Origin: Caprella mutica
Taxonomy: Eukaryota; Arthropoda; Malacostraca; Amphipoda; Caprellidae
DNA: 64,000 nucleotides
Assembly: GCA_947561585.1 (NCBI GenBank)
Contig: CANNZV010000274.1
Span: forward strand, 1 to 64,000
Reading direction: 5' to 3'
The position numbers and the translations under genes were made by a program. The notes beneath the pieces were generated by a model, which saw only the letters and a list, made by a program, of their open reading frames with translations, did no database searches and was not told the DNA's origin. This document shows, piece by piece, positions 45,835 to 57,719 of the stretch (position 1 is its first letter; every line of letters begins with the position of its first letter).

Positions 45835-46032
45835 TATTAATTACAAATTATCCTAATTAGGTAAAGAGTAATTAGTCTCTCACAGATGTCTAATAAATAA
45901 TTGATCAGAAAGGTAAATAAAGGACTGTGATTCGTATTTCTTTTTATATTTCAACAAGTTAGTCCAATGTAACTAAGATTTAGAAGTAATGACTCTGAAT
46001 TTAGGTGAAGAAGCAACACGTAGAAGTTTTAA

Positions 46033-46260
46033 GGACCGTACACACGCAGGGTTTTTCAAACCTTTCCACCAGACTTTTTGCTAAGCTCCTCCTACTTTTT
46101 TCACGAGATATTTGAATCATATAAGAAATAACTATATAATTATAAGCTATTTTAATTAAATAGTTATTTCTCTATGATTCAAATATCTTGTGGAAAAAGT
46201 AGGAGCTTGGCAAAAAGTCTGCTGGAAACACTTAAAAAACCCTGCGTGTGTACGGGCCTC
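46033..46260. mobile_element. Fold-back MITE
   Basis: The left end AGGACCGTACACACGCAGGG pairs with the right CCCTGCGTGTGTACGGGCCT. The inner arms (AAGCTCCTCCTACTTTTT and complement) pair as well. A decayed relative is at 42290-42485. Confidence 0.75.
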
Positions 46261-46912
46261 TAGCCTCTGTGTGACGTTATAGTCTCGTTATTGAAGATAT
46301 TTTCGTAACTCTTTGTGAAAAGTGAATAAATAAGAAACTACTCAATTAGGGCAACGTAGCAGTATTCGCAAAGTGGGAATAATCTCTCATTAACACTTGC
46401 AATACCGACACGCTCCCTAGTGGTACTGGATACGTCGTATGTACAGAAAGTAAAGATTGAAATCATGAAAACTTTTAATAAGTGAATTTCAAGTCCTGAC
46501 GTCTACTTGAAAAAAAAATTATTTGTAATTCAGTTCAGACTAAAATTTCAAATCTACGGCCTTGATCGAAAATCTTCAAAAATTGCAGTAGGTATCGAAA
46601 TTTAACATTTAAATTATCATAGACTTTGATACAAAACAATTTTAAAATGTCAGAGCGAATAGATCCACAGTTTGGGGTTAGAATATAGAGACTTTATTGC
46701 AATATAAGGGCAACGGTCTTGAACATCCAGGAACAAACATCCAAATAAAGGCCATCTTAACATGCTAGTTACTATCAAGAGAGCAAAATGGAACTTCCTA
46801 CCAAATTATACACAAAACACACTTCCCTACCTTTCAAAAAATGTTTTCAAAGTGAAATTTAGGTGGTAAAGCCTACGGAAGATTGTCTACTAGGCTTAAC
46901 ACTTGAATTACC

Positions 46913-47105
46913 AACTAGTCAATTTGACTGATTTGTACTTTATAAACATTTCTATCTCCTAATTATTATTGGTAGATACCTGAATTGTTTAATGGTTAAA
47001 ATAACGAGATACTTTGCATTTCGTTATTTTATTTGGTATCCATGATACCTGCAGGCATCATGGATGCAAAGAAAAGTAAAGACTAGTCAAATTGACTGAT
47101 TGGCA
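46913..47105. mobile_element. Small inverted-repeat element
   Basis: ACTAGTCAATTTGACTGATT at the left and the related GACTAGTCAAATTGACTGAT at the right. AATGCAAAGTATCTCG-type and CATGATACCTGCAGGCATCA palindromes lie in the middle. Non-coding. Confidence 0.5.
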
Positions 47106-48040
47106 TTTCCAGGTTTGAAATAGATTGCCAGTCACAAATGAGGAGGTAAAAATAAACACAACCTTATTAGCAATGTACAAAAAGAGGGATTCTAAAACTG
47201 CACAATAAATAAAACAAACTGGAATGATAAAAACAAAGAGTTTCTACTTAAAACCTGTTACTTTTATTACTGACGCTTGAGAACCAACTTGTCTAGTGAT
47301 GTTCAGAACTAAAGACACCTATAGTAGAAAATAAGTATATTTGTATTATCATCTAAATAGAATAAAATTACCCTATAGATAGACTTTCGTAGAGGTACAA
47401 CTTTGATTACTTTACTACTATGGCATTCAACTACCTAGTCAGTCTTAAATATCAGGCGCAGTGAAATGTCTGGCCTACCATTTCACTGCGCTCATATTTA
47501 ATGTGTACTATATAATGTTAAACCCTCCCTCTGTAGTAGAATATTCGACTAGGGTAGCAATTGATTCGTTATAACCATGGCAGTGAATTTTAGAAATTAG
47601 AATCTAGAGGAAAAATTCAGGTTTCAATTATAAAACTAAAGCAACAGTTTAAATAATATAATAAAGTACCCAGGCCGAATATTTTAACTAGTTGTTATGA
47701 GAGAGTATTAAAGCACCAGTTCATCCGCTAGTAACCCACACTGTATCTAAGTAAATGCACACAAAATAAATAATACTGTACAAAAGATGTGTTGAATTTA
47801 ATATAAAAGATTTAGAGTGAACCCTCAACTGATCTGTAATGTGAAATGTTTTAAAAGAAGCAGATGAACTGGTTCTTTAATAAGTAGGTTGTTATTAAAA
47901 CTCTACCAACAGATGGCTAGGAAAAGTGTACATGGAAATGATGAGTGTAACCCTCAGCTCTAACAGTTGACTCTTCTATACACTACTAGAAAAGCATCAA
48001 CAATGTAAGTAATAAGCAGAGAGAGAATCACTGCCAATTT
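47106..48040. other. No gene seen
   Basis: Downstream of PITP B, possibly including 3' untranslated sequence. A short hairpin (GCGCAGTGAAATG and CATTTCACTGCGC) lies at 47456-47492. Confidence 0.4.
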
Positions 48041-48385
48041 ACTGCCCTGAATTCAAAGCTGGATAGAGTAGTTATTTACTGCCCTGAATTCAAAGGAAGT
48101 TATTAGCTGCCCTGAATTTAAAGTTAGGATAGCAGGGTAGTCATAAGCTGCCCTGAATTCAAAGCTAGAATGACAGGGTAGTTATTTACTGCCCTGAATT
48201 CAAAGGTAGTTATTAGCTGCCCTGAATTTAAAGTTAGGATAGCAGGGTAGTAATTAGCTTCCCTGAATTCAAAGCTAAGATGACAGAGTAGTTATTAACT
48301 GTCCTGAATTCAAAGCTACGATGACAGAATAGTTATTAACTGCCCTGAATTTAAAGCTAGGGTGACAGGGTGAATTCTAGGGTAG
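48041..48385. repeat. Minisatellite downstream of the PITP B stop
   Basis: Repeated GCCCTGAATTCAAAG / AGGATAGCAGGGTAGTTATT units of about 30 and 60 bp, six to nine copies. The array ends 44 bp from the stop codon, so it is probably in the 3' untranslated region. Confidence 0.8.
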
Positions 48386-48428
48386 TAAGTGATCAGTGAG
48401 TGACCCTCTAGTTGTAGATCTCGACTAA

Positions 48429-51400
48429 CTAGGTCTCAACAGTGCCCCTGACGCCACCAATAGCCCTCTGTTGGTTGAGTTCTTTCTTGGTCTCGTCCTC
48501 CAGTCGTCTGATGTCTTCAATGGTCATGCCGTGCCACCGGTCAATCCAACAGAAAACTTGCCTGTAAAACAACAGTGAATCTTGTTTATGTCAATTGCTA
48601 TAGAGTAATGAGTGGTTTGAAGTGAAGGTGGGGTAGGTATTGATGGGGAGATGTGAAAGTGGGGAATTGTAGATGGGAGAAGTGTTGGCGGGGGAAGTTA
48701 GGTGGAGAGAAGGTGGGAGAAGTAGACGAAAGTGAAGGTAAACTGTGGAGCTAAAGTATGACTTAGTTTATGTTAAAGGTATACGGTGATAATATTCAAT
48801 GGAAGAAATCAACTTGAATAATTTATTACATTAAATTTTCTCTCTATAATTAAACTGTTTGACCGACTGTCGATTTTTGTAGATTAGACCAAGACCTAAA
48901 CCTTTTTGTTGATTTCCAAATTCTGTGGCATTTCCTCGGAGTCCAGCTAGTTTTAAATGACTATCAAATTAAAAATGAATGATCTAGAGCTGCTTTGTAT
49001 GTATCTTTTTAGAAATTGTCAAAAATACAGCCGCAAAATATGAAGTCTCCAATACTGACCTATGAAAGTTTGTAAAGAGTCTCTTCTCGGCATCTTGAAT
49101 GAACTTCTCAATGCGATTCTGAAGCCCAAACCACTTGAACTCACAGGTCACCAGTTTGTAGCAGGTCATCACGGGGTCAACCTGAAAAAGAGACACCATC
49201 ACCTTAGTATGCCTGAGTAATTGACCAGCAGGTGTAGAAATACTAAACGAGTAGTCAATCCACAATATCCAAGACCTCATAGTTTAAGAGAATAACCCTA
49301 GCACTATCTTCTGAAACTGCAAGTAGCGTTAAAAAAGGATACAGATGGTAAAAAATAAAATTCGATATAGATTAAAAAATATGACAGTTCTGGCCCTGTG
49401 GGACGCCCACCCCTTTTTCTTCCATTCACCACAGATAGCTTCAGGATAGAGCCCCTGTTGTTATTCAATGGTCTCACCTTTGACTGCCAGTTGGGGCCCA
49501 CGAGGGGACCACGGCCTGTCTTCTCACTCTTGAACTTAGAGGGGTCCTCCGTGGGTTTGTAGTCGCTGGTTCTAATGGTGTCATTGGCGATGTCTATCAT
49601 CACCACCTCTCTGTTCTTCAGCTTGTCCCCCGTCAGTTCGTGTGCCTGAAGAAGGTGTTGATGGGGGAAGACATTATGTGAGGCAGTGGAAACTTATTGC
49701 ATTGGAGAAAAATAATAATTAGACTATATTACAAGATAATGTATTTCAATCGCGTTCTTATAATGGAAAAAATGTGATCTATTTGAATGAGAAATACCAT
49801 AACACTATATTGTCAAATTCTACCTTTTTAAGATATGGATGAAAAAATAAAAGCAAACTACAATATTGTGATATTAAACAAACTAATTGGTTAACTAAGG
49901 TACAATTAATTCACTTACTGCAGTAGAATCAAACCCTAAATCAAGAACAAATAGACAAGCATAACATTAAAGGAGCAACTTTTGGAGTCACACTTGATAA
50001 TATTAGTAGGAAGAAGTTGATTTTTTCTACAAAAATTGTGATTATATCTTAAGAACTACCAAACCAGTGATTTTTTTATATTCTAGATCAGTGGCTCTTA
50101 AAGGTCCCCTCCAAGCAAATATTTTTATTGCTTTATATAACGAGGCTAATGTTTCTTATCATTTTGCTGCAAACCGCATCGAATTTGGTAGCATAGTTTT
50201 AATTTTATATGCTTTTAAAGATTTTAAAAATCAAAACTCTACAAAACCTATTTTACTTCCGACATACTAATTTAAGAAATTTTCAGCCTGAAGAAAAAGA
50301 ATGTACACCATTTGTTTTGATTGTCAACTAGGTATTAGGTTTAACAAATCCATTTAATATTCGTGTATAGGTATAAAATTGAATGAACTTATAATAGAAA
50401 CGTTTATACACTTTAGGAAACAATTAATATCTAAAATAATTTGAAGAAAGGCCGAAAACGCATGGTTTGTTTGTAAAATAAAATTTGTAATCAAAACAAA
50501 GAGTGTACAATCTTCTTCTTGAGCATCAGATTAGTGATTCGCTCAATTGTTGCTCACAGAGTATTAAAAAACTTTAAAAATAAATTATAAAATATATACT
50601 GAACCAAATTGTATGCAGTTTGCAGAATAATGATCGTAGACCTTAGTTCTATAATATTATGTAATAAACTCATTTTTTTCCCGGAGCCTGGAGAGGACCT
50701 TTAAAGTATTTTTCTTGCACACCCCTTGCTTTTCTCAGGCACCCCTGAGCATTAATTTTATTGCATTTAAATAAATTGAAAAGCTACAATTATAATATAT
50801 TTAATTACTATGATGTGAGAAAATGGCAAATGTACTTCATGTTTATTCTGCAAATAAACAGCGGGAACTGAACTTAAAACATATAAAACAGCCATACAAG
50901 GCTCCTCCCCCTATAAACATTTAAGAACCCCACTTAAGAACCACTGTTCTAGATCTTTGATATCATGTTAAATAGTATCTGTTTTTTTAGATCATAATTA
51001 GAATCTTTTACATACTAAAAAATAATTCTAGAGCCCAGTCAATATTAAGACTTCATTTTTCTCTCTAAAAATTAAAAAGTCCAAAAAAAATTTAATTCTT
51101 CATTTTAAAGACAGTTTGACATTCCATTTTTATTTTCAAAAGAAAGATTCTACAGTTCCCTTCTTAGTTTGGGATAGCAAAAACAGACTCTTTGACTTTC
51201 CAGCTTCACTTACATTGCTGAGGGTGTTTCTACCAGCCACATGCAGGGATTCTATCTTAATGGTAAAGTTCTTCTTCATGTATTTGTTCTGTACAACACA
51301 AATTATACGATAGAGTGAGACACGGCATGCTTAGTAAGGTAGGGGGGGGGGAGGAGGGTTTGGGAACTCCAGCAGTAATTTTATATGAAGTATATTCTAG

Positions 51401-54400
51401 CTGTAGAATGTTTCATTGGCTGCAGAAACATTTTTAAGATAGAAATACCGCTAAAGTTCCAAAAACAACACTGGAGTCCCCTTAAACTGTCCAGGAGGTA
51501 ATAATTAATGTACAGTTGAGAAGCAATAACCAAAGATAAAGAGGGAATTAAAAGAAACACAAGATAATTAGTCACAGCAATATTATACAAATAACAAGAA
51601 TTGTTACAGCAAATAAATTAGGAGAAATCATTAAGTACATAGCTACAAAGAAACATGCAAGGGCAACGTCGCAAATATCAGACACTTAATTAGACTCACA
51701 GTACTCGGAAAAAAGGGTGTTACCATAGGGGTGGCACCTCTAAAGTTAGCCAAGAAATGAAAAAGTTACACCACTAAGAATATGGTTTTAGGAATATTGT
51801 TCTTCGTGGATAAGTTTTTTAGAATAATGGTTTTAAGATTACCAACTCATTGATTGGCTATAGAGATTGACCAGTAAGTGCCAAGGGGCGTGCAGCCCAC
51901 CGAACAACCATGCCAGGTCATAAAAAAATCAAGAAGTGTACAGTGCAATGAAACTAGCAGATGCAACAAACTTCATTACAGCCATACATGTTCAGATTTT
52001 CAAAGTTCTTAATAATTAAAATGAAATTGAATTCAACTCATAACTATATGCAAGGAGGAGGAGCCAATAAGGGGCGGAGCACTAACTGTTTAAAGTTCCG
52101 CCCCCATGTTGGCTCCTCCTCCATGTCGACCAATCAGAGACGAGTTTTCCTTAAAAACATTAAAGTTGCAGCACTGTATAAATAGAAACTTCTGTGGTAG
52201 AGATAATATCTCAAAAACTTTATGCACTGTTCACTAGATTTTTAGATGGAAGAAACAAAACTTTTTATGGCAAACCAATTGTATGTCTATCAGAAATTTC
52301 TAAGAGTGGTTACAGTCGCACTTTCCGAGTACTGTGAGAGTCAAAGTTCTGGGACGTTGCCCTATAGTAATCACTACTAAAAGGTTAGAGAGGCAGGCAC
52401 CAATACTAAAGGCAGTCAGTATCTACAAAAGAAAAGATTAGTGATCTATCTACAAAAGAAAAGGTTAGTGATCTATCTACAAAAGAAAAGGTTAGTGATC
52501 TATCTACAAAAGAAAAGGTAAGTGATCTATCTACAAAGGAAAAAGCTAGAGAATCACATGCACCAAAGGTAAGTGAATCACATGCACCAAAGGTAAGTGA
52601 ATCACATGCACCAAAGGTAAGTGAATCACATGCACCAAAGGTAAGTGAATCACATGCACCAAAGGTTAGAGAATCACATGCACCAAAGGTTAGAGAATCA
52701 CATGCACCAAAGGTTAGAGAATCACATGCAGCAGTCACTACAGGACTCACATTCTCCATTTCTCCTCGGCCAGGGGCGTGTAAAGTCTCTATGGTGATGT
52801 GGAAATTATTTTTCATGTAACCAGGATTCTGTGGGAAAAATTATTGAAGATAGATATTATTATTAGAGAATAAATGGGCAGACTTCAGTAAAAAAAGACT
52901 TGTGTTGAAATTAGTTTAAAACACCACATCTAATGTTTTATTTTATTAGTTTTTTTATTTAACTCCAGAAACTATAAATCTTGCAATTAACACAATTCAA
53001 ATATTTAAATGATTAAGCAGTTTGTTTTGTCAAAAGCGAGCAGTTTTAAATTTTCTTTCGTATGATCATCACATTCCCTGATGTTATCTATGATAGAAGG
53101 CTGATGAAAAAGAGTGTGAAATATTATCGGAGAAAAAGATTGATTGATTGATGAAATAGATTTTCTAATCATAGACCACTAACGTCTTGCATCCGTCAAT
53201 TGTAGTAACAAGAACAGAATCTGTAAAAAATCAAAATGGACGATATTGTTTTAATTCATTAATTAATAATTAGCATTATTGATTCATCTGCTTCAGAATC
53301 AAAGGCCATATTGCTGAGGTAAAAATGAAATTAAATATAAGAGACTGAAAGAAGCAGTCCGTGAGAAAAATGGGAGCAAGTAAAGATAACGGACCAGAAA
53401 CGAACCAAGTAAAGTTAACGAACCAGAAATGAAGCTAAAGATAAAGGACCAGAATATAACCTAGCATAGATAACAGACCCTGGTCCGTTATCTTTACTTG
53501 CTCCGAAAAATGGCTCCATAAACAAAGTAACACACCACCAGGCAGTGTCAAAGCTAATGGATTCAGAAATGTTATTTCGTGAATGCAGTCAATTTCCCAG
53601 GAATGTGAAGAAAAGGGAAACAAGCAGCTATGGCTGCACTCACAATTGGAAGAGGAAAATGAAGAGGTACGTAACACTAAAATCTAAGACCTCATAGTTG
53701 CAGAGAATTACCCTAGCGTTATCCTGTACAATTACAAGTAGCAATAACAAAATATAAGTATGGTGAAAATGAAAAGAGATCATACATAATTCAAATTACA
53801 ACAGTTTGGGGACCAAGGGATCCCACCCCCTTCTCTTCCATTCACCACAGACAGCTTCAGGATAGAGCCCCTGGGGGCGATATTGTTTGAGCTGAAAAAT
53901 AGAATTGTAAACCATATCTGATCAGGTGGCATGAAAATCTTACTTCTCTGGTACCAAGTAAATAGTATTACAGATTAAAATGATAGAATATTATTATCAT
54001 AGAATGTCGAGCGTTTAGAGTAGAATATGATAAATGATACATGATTAACAATGAACACAAATACACAATCAAATATAGATTAACACGTTGCGTGCTGGAG
54101 GCAAAAACCAGGTTTCCACGGCATTGCGGGAGTTTGAAAGTTGCACCATATCTGTACTAGTAACGCAATTGAGCAGAAATTGTGTGTGGTTCATATCCGT
54201 GGTTAGTGCTACCAATTGCACAAATAAAATCGTGTGTCCACCATTGGGCATTTAGCATGTTAAGCATCTGGTGCTACTGCATTGCGGGGTGCCCACCTGT
54301 GGTCACTGCTTGATGTCAAAAAACGGCATGTCCAAGACTCATTTTTTTCAATTATTCAAGTTTGTAGATAAATGTTTATTGTTTCTCGGTGGTAAGAATG

Positions 54401-56931
54401 AATATATAATCATACAAAAATTAATATACGTCAGCTATCATAAAAATATTATCATAAGTCAGTTGTTAAATTTTATTCTGATCTATTTCTCGTATCTTCC
54501 TTAGGACGTGTCTTGCATATGATTTCGTTTTTTTTTATGGTATATGGAGAAATTTCGATAATCCCAATGAATTTTCATTTCCGTGTGATGTTCTGAATGA
54601 TTCTAGTTCGGAATAATGCATTTGTAAAAATGAGTTAGCCAAAAAGTTACAAATTCTAATCAGAAAGTGAAAACATTCTGTCCTGCCTGACATGGGCATC
54701 CATACATACATACATCCCGTATTTCAATTTGCAGCATAAAATATAAATCAATTAATTCAAAGTTCTAACTATTAAACGAAAGTTATTCGTGAAAGAATTC
54801 ATTGGATTTATATTTGGTAGTTACACATATAAATGAACGGTTTTACCCCGCACTGTACTAGAAGTGGCAGTGACTCACCGGTGGCTCATCCCGCACGCAA
54901 CATGTTAATCTAATGAGAAATTTTAATAAATGGGTAGCTGTTATCAAAGAAAATCTAATTGAACATGAGTTTGAAATGATAGGTAAACATTTTAAGTAAT
55001 AAGATCAAACAATTAATGGCATTCCATGTTATAGCTATAGTATTAAAATTTAAATATTCTTATTAATCAAATCATGACCTTTTTAAGAACTCTAATATTT
55101 CTTGTAGAGCAAAAGAGGATATAATTGGTAGCAAACATTAATAGAAATAGTAGCAAAAATGAGCACATTCATTTCATTAGTTTTGCCTGTATGAGAACAT
55201 CTGTCTATTGATTCTCACAGGTGATACAAGCTGTGACCTAATTTCAAACTATTCACTTAATGAATGTCTGCCTCTTCAAGGTTACCTATAGCTCTGTTAT
55301 CATATGGCTAGGTAGCTGTAAAATTTATATGTAAAAATTTAATCCACTGTAAATTATATAAAAAAAAATATACAAAGAAGATATTTCTATTTATCAAACT
55401 AATATTATTTTATGTAGCCATTTGCTATTGTACAGTCAAATGATATTCCAAAATTCAACAGATATATATATGCATTCACTAAGGAATTTCCAAGTTACAT
55501 TTTCAATTACATAAGAAGAAACTGTAATACTAATTTATTTTAACTGGTTTCCTTGATAGTTTGAATCATCTGTGAAAATCAGCAGAAACAGCATTTGATA
55601 TATCTTGGCTTCAAAATAAAAATCTTTCAGATAAATGTCAGTTCGGCCAGGTGTACATCAATCCGTAGCTTGAACTAGTGAGTAAATTTAACTCACAACT
55701 GTTTTACAGTTCGGATAACTAACAGTGACTACTGTTTTACAGTATGGGTAACTAACAGTGATGATTATTATAGATTAATTATAATTAAAGCATGGAGGCA
55801 GTTTAGACTTAAGAGTATAGGTAACTAACCGTGATGACTGTTTTACAGTATGGATAAGCATTCCAAGCCTCTTCGTAAACCTCCAAAGCACCTGTGGGTG
55901 CCATCATCTGGATGAAGTGAGGCACTTTGCTAAAAAGAGAAAAATGACCATGGTAAATTTGCAATAAAAATAAAAAATATGAACATGAGAACTAAATATT
56001 CAGTAATTAATGAAAAATATAATCTTTCAATTTCTCTATAGCCCCATTAGTAAGCAAGTGGCCCATATGGGTTGCATTAAATATTAATTATAAATTTATC
56101 TGTTGCGTGTAATATATCGTAAGAAAACACTAGCTAGCACCGATGTTTTGGTGAAGCCAACACAGTTTCATAATAAAATTAAAACTATCAAAAATAAATT
56201 GTCTCAAAAATGGTAAATAATAAATGGTACTAAATAAATTTTGAGACAGATTTCATGAGAGTATCCATTACATATAAATGGGTAAGAAACCACATGACTG
56301 TTAATGTTACCTACTGGCATAGAAACATACATTAACCTCTTTATTGACTTCTTACCTTTTTAAGTGATAAACTTTGTAAGTGTACTGCCCATTGTTAAAT
56401 TTGCCTCCCAGAAGAGGAACATCAGTGTAAGGCTCATTCTTGATCACCTCCACTCCTTCCCCTCCTCCTGTCTCGTTCTTACTGGCCTCAGCAACACTGT
56501 ACAGCTGTGCGACTTGGTACTGAAACAACAGTTACACTTGTTATCATGGAACTTTCTTTAAAAAGTTACAGTAATTACCCATATCATTACATAAAGTCCA
56601 AATGGACTTAACCAAATACATCCAATGTGAAGTTAAAGTCCTATCAATAGAAAGAGTATATTACTATATTAAACTAAAAAGAATATAAATACCATATCAA
56701 ACTAGCACTTGAGAGAGTACTAGGCAATAAATAGTTTACTAACAGTCAATCTTTTAGAGGAGTTCAATCATAGCAGCTACACGTTTCAACTGATTTGAAA
56801 ATGTTCCAAGATGATTGTACAAGAATAAACATGTTTAACAAATTCAACCATATTAAATTAACATTATCGAACATGTTTTTGCTGAAAGAATAACACTCAC
56901 CTCCTCAACAGTGAGAGGTAGAACCACACGA
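48429..56931 (-). CDS. vib: Phosphatidylinositol transfer protein, paralog B (vibrator-like, exons 2-8)
   Basis: Class I PITP, the closer match of the two paralogs to Drosophila vibrator and vertebrate PITP-alpha. Minus-strand exons: 56931-56901, 56519-56356, 55929-55830, then either 52828-52751 or 51288-51214, then 49645-49478, 49181-49060 and 48561-48429 (stop TAG). All sites are AG/GT and phases agree. Landmarks: [50 protein letters not shown] (Thr-x-Lys for the inositol headgroup), [15 protein letters not shown] (the conserved pocket Cys is kept), [43 protein letters not shown] as [26 protein letters not shown]. Exon 1 (about 20 coding nt, ending in a Tyr or Phe codon) was not found and may be off the right edge. 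The protein would lack only about 6-7 N-terminal residues as read. Confidence 0.93.
49285..49470. repeat. KLMD repeat, right part, next to a PITP B splice donor
   Basis: CTTCAGGATAGAGCCCCTG and the preceding 170 bp match 53690-53885 and 28400-28570. The match ends only a few bases before the exon donor at 49478/49477. Confidence 0.6.
50098..50704 (-). mobile_element. TTAA MITE, copy 4 (complete)
   Basis: Bounded by TTAA at both ends (50098-50101 and 50701-50704), with AGGTCC termini, TTAAAGGTCCCCTCC at one end and GGAGAGGACCTTTAA at the other. Inverted relative to copies 1 and 3. It lies in a PITP B intron. Confidence 0.8.
51214..51288 (-). CDS. vib: PITP B alternative exon 5, downstream version
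   Basis: 75 bp, phase 0 at both ends, acceptor TTGTACAG and donor GTAAGT. Encodes [20 protein letters not shown] plus NTLSN. It aligns with the segment of PITP-alpha that follows VITN (EYMKEDFLIKIETWH). It replaces, and does not add to, the exon at 52751-52828, because both cover the same protein segment. Confidence 0.88.
51660..52363. mobile_element. Inverted-repeat element between the two alternative exons
   Basis: Ends AGGGCAACGTC and GACGTTGCCCT are inverted. Inner ends CTCACAGTACTCGGAAA and TTTCCGAGTACTGTGAG also pair. A central hairpin is formed by GGAGGAGCCAATAAGGGGCG and its partner near 52095-52125. No ORF. Confidence 0.7.
52420..52740. repeat. Two adjacent minisatellites beside alternative exon 5
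   Basis: A 27 bp array (ATCTATCTACAAAAGAAAAG core, about 5 units) at 52420-52545 and a 24 bp array (GAATCACATGCACCAAAGGT core, about 8 units) at 52550-52735. Read on the gene strand they start 16 bp after the exon donor and remain open (CDSLTFGA and FSFVDRSLT repeats) to 52406. Confidence 0.85.
52751..52828 (-). CDS. vib: PITP B alternative exon 5, upstream version
   Basis: 78 bp, phase 0 at both ends, acceptor TTCCCACAG and donor GTGAGT. Encodes [20 protein letters not shown] plus RGEMEN. It is the same length as, and more similar to, the single exon of paralog A (16742-16819, [16 protein letters not shown]). Confidence 0.88.
53285..53885 (+). repeat. KLMD interspersed repeat interrupted by a hAT-like MITE
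   Basis: Homologous to 28085-28570, with an insertion at 53373-53504. The frame [19 protein letters not shown] continues after the insertion. Confidence 0.6.
53373..53504. mobile_element. hAT-like MITE with 8 bp target duplication
   Basis: 132 bp with 25 bp inverted ends, GGAGCAAGTAAAGATAACGG and complement, flanked on both sides by GAAAAATG (53365-53372 and 53505-53512). Related hairpin fragment at 30910-30950. Confidence 0.8.
54080..54908. mobile_element. TTAA-flanked element with CACGTTGCGTGC ends
   Basis: TTAACACGTTGCGTGC at the left and GCACGCAACATGTTAA at the right, so 12 bp inverted ends directly inside TTAA. Piggybac-type by its ends. 829 bp, with no transposase frame seen. It lies in the PITP B intron upstream of exon 5. 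Confidence 0.7.
54909..55829. other. PITP B intron sequence; nothing recognised
   Basis: AT-rich intron DNA. Near the exon boundary (55690-55860) there are four imperfect repeats of TGTTTTACAGTATGGGTAAC TAACAGTGA type, apparently copied from the exon 4 edge. Confidence 0.45.
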
Positions 56932-57719
56932 CTGCAAATAGAAAAGAAATATATTAATGCAAAGCTACTAAACTATTATTAAACAACATTATATTAAATT
57001 TCATTGTATCGACATCAACCAGATTTTTATTAGTTAGCTTTATAGTATAGGAATGAGAAAAGTAAAAAAATAAATCATAATATTAACCAAAATTTCACAA
57101 AAATTCTGAGCCAAGCCAAGCCAACTTTGGATCATTTTTGGTGATTAACCCTTTCGAGTCTCCTAGGACACATTTGTCCCGTAGAATTGTTTATAAAGTT
57201 ATTCTTATTCTTCTATTTAGACTGATATACATTGTCGATAAATTGTAAGTATTTATTTTACGTAAGTATATATGTGAGATCTAATAGTAGAGAGAATTTA
57301 GAGGCTAAATTATGCTCTAATAATGAAATATAATAGATATTTCCCATTCTGGGACCTAGATGTCTCAAGAGGTTTTTTCAAAGATCGAACTCGGGACACA
57401 TGTGTCTTAACAGACTTTCATTGCTATAGTTAGAGATGCACCAATACTCTCAGTATCGGATAGAGTATCTGATAGTATCGGTATTTATACGAGTATCTTG
57501 TGATTGGTATAAGATCCCCAAAAATAATTCAAATATTACCGATACCAATTACTTTTTCAAGTCAGGTAGTATATATTGGTATTAGTTTTAAATTGAACAT
57601 TAATAGCATATATCTATGTTCATCCAATATATGATTGGAAGAAATCAAGATACAATTTAAATAATACTATCGTTCCTGAATTAGGTAGTCTTTATTCATA
57701 TTTAGTTTCATTATGATAC

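Noticed and set aside
19540..48428. A first coding exon for PITP A
   Set aside because: I searched by eye for an ATG followed by a K-E-(Y/F)-like end and a donor on the minus strand. Candidates such as those near 25720 and 25853 did not encode the expected residues. The exon is too short to call without transcripts.
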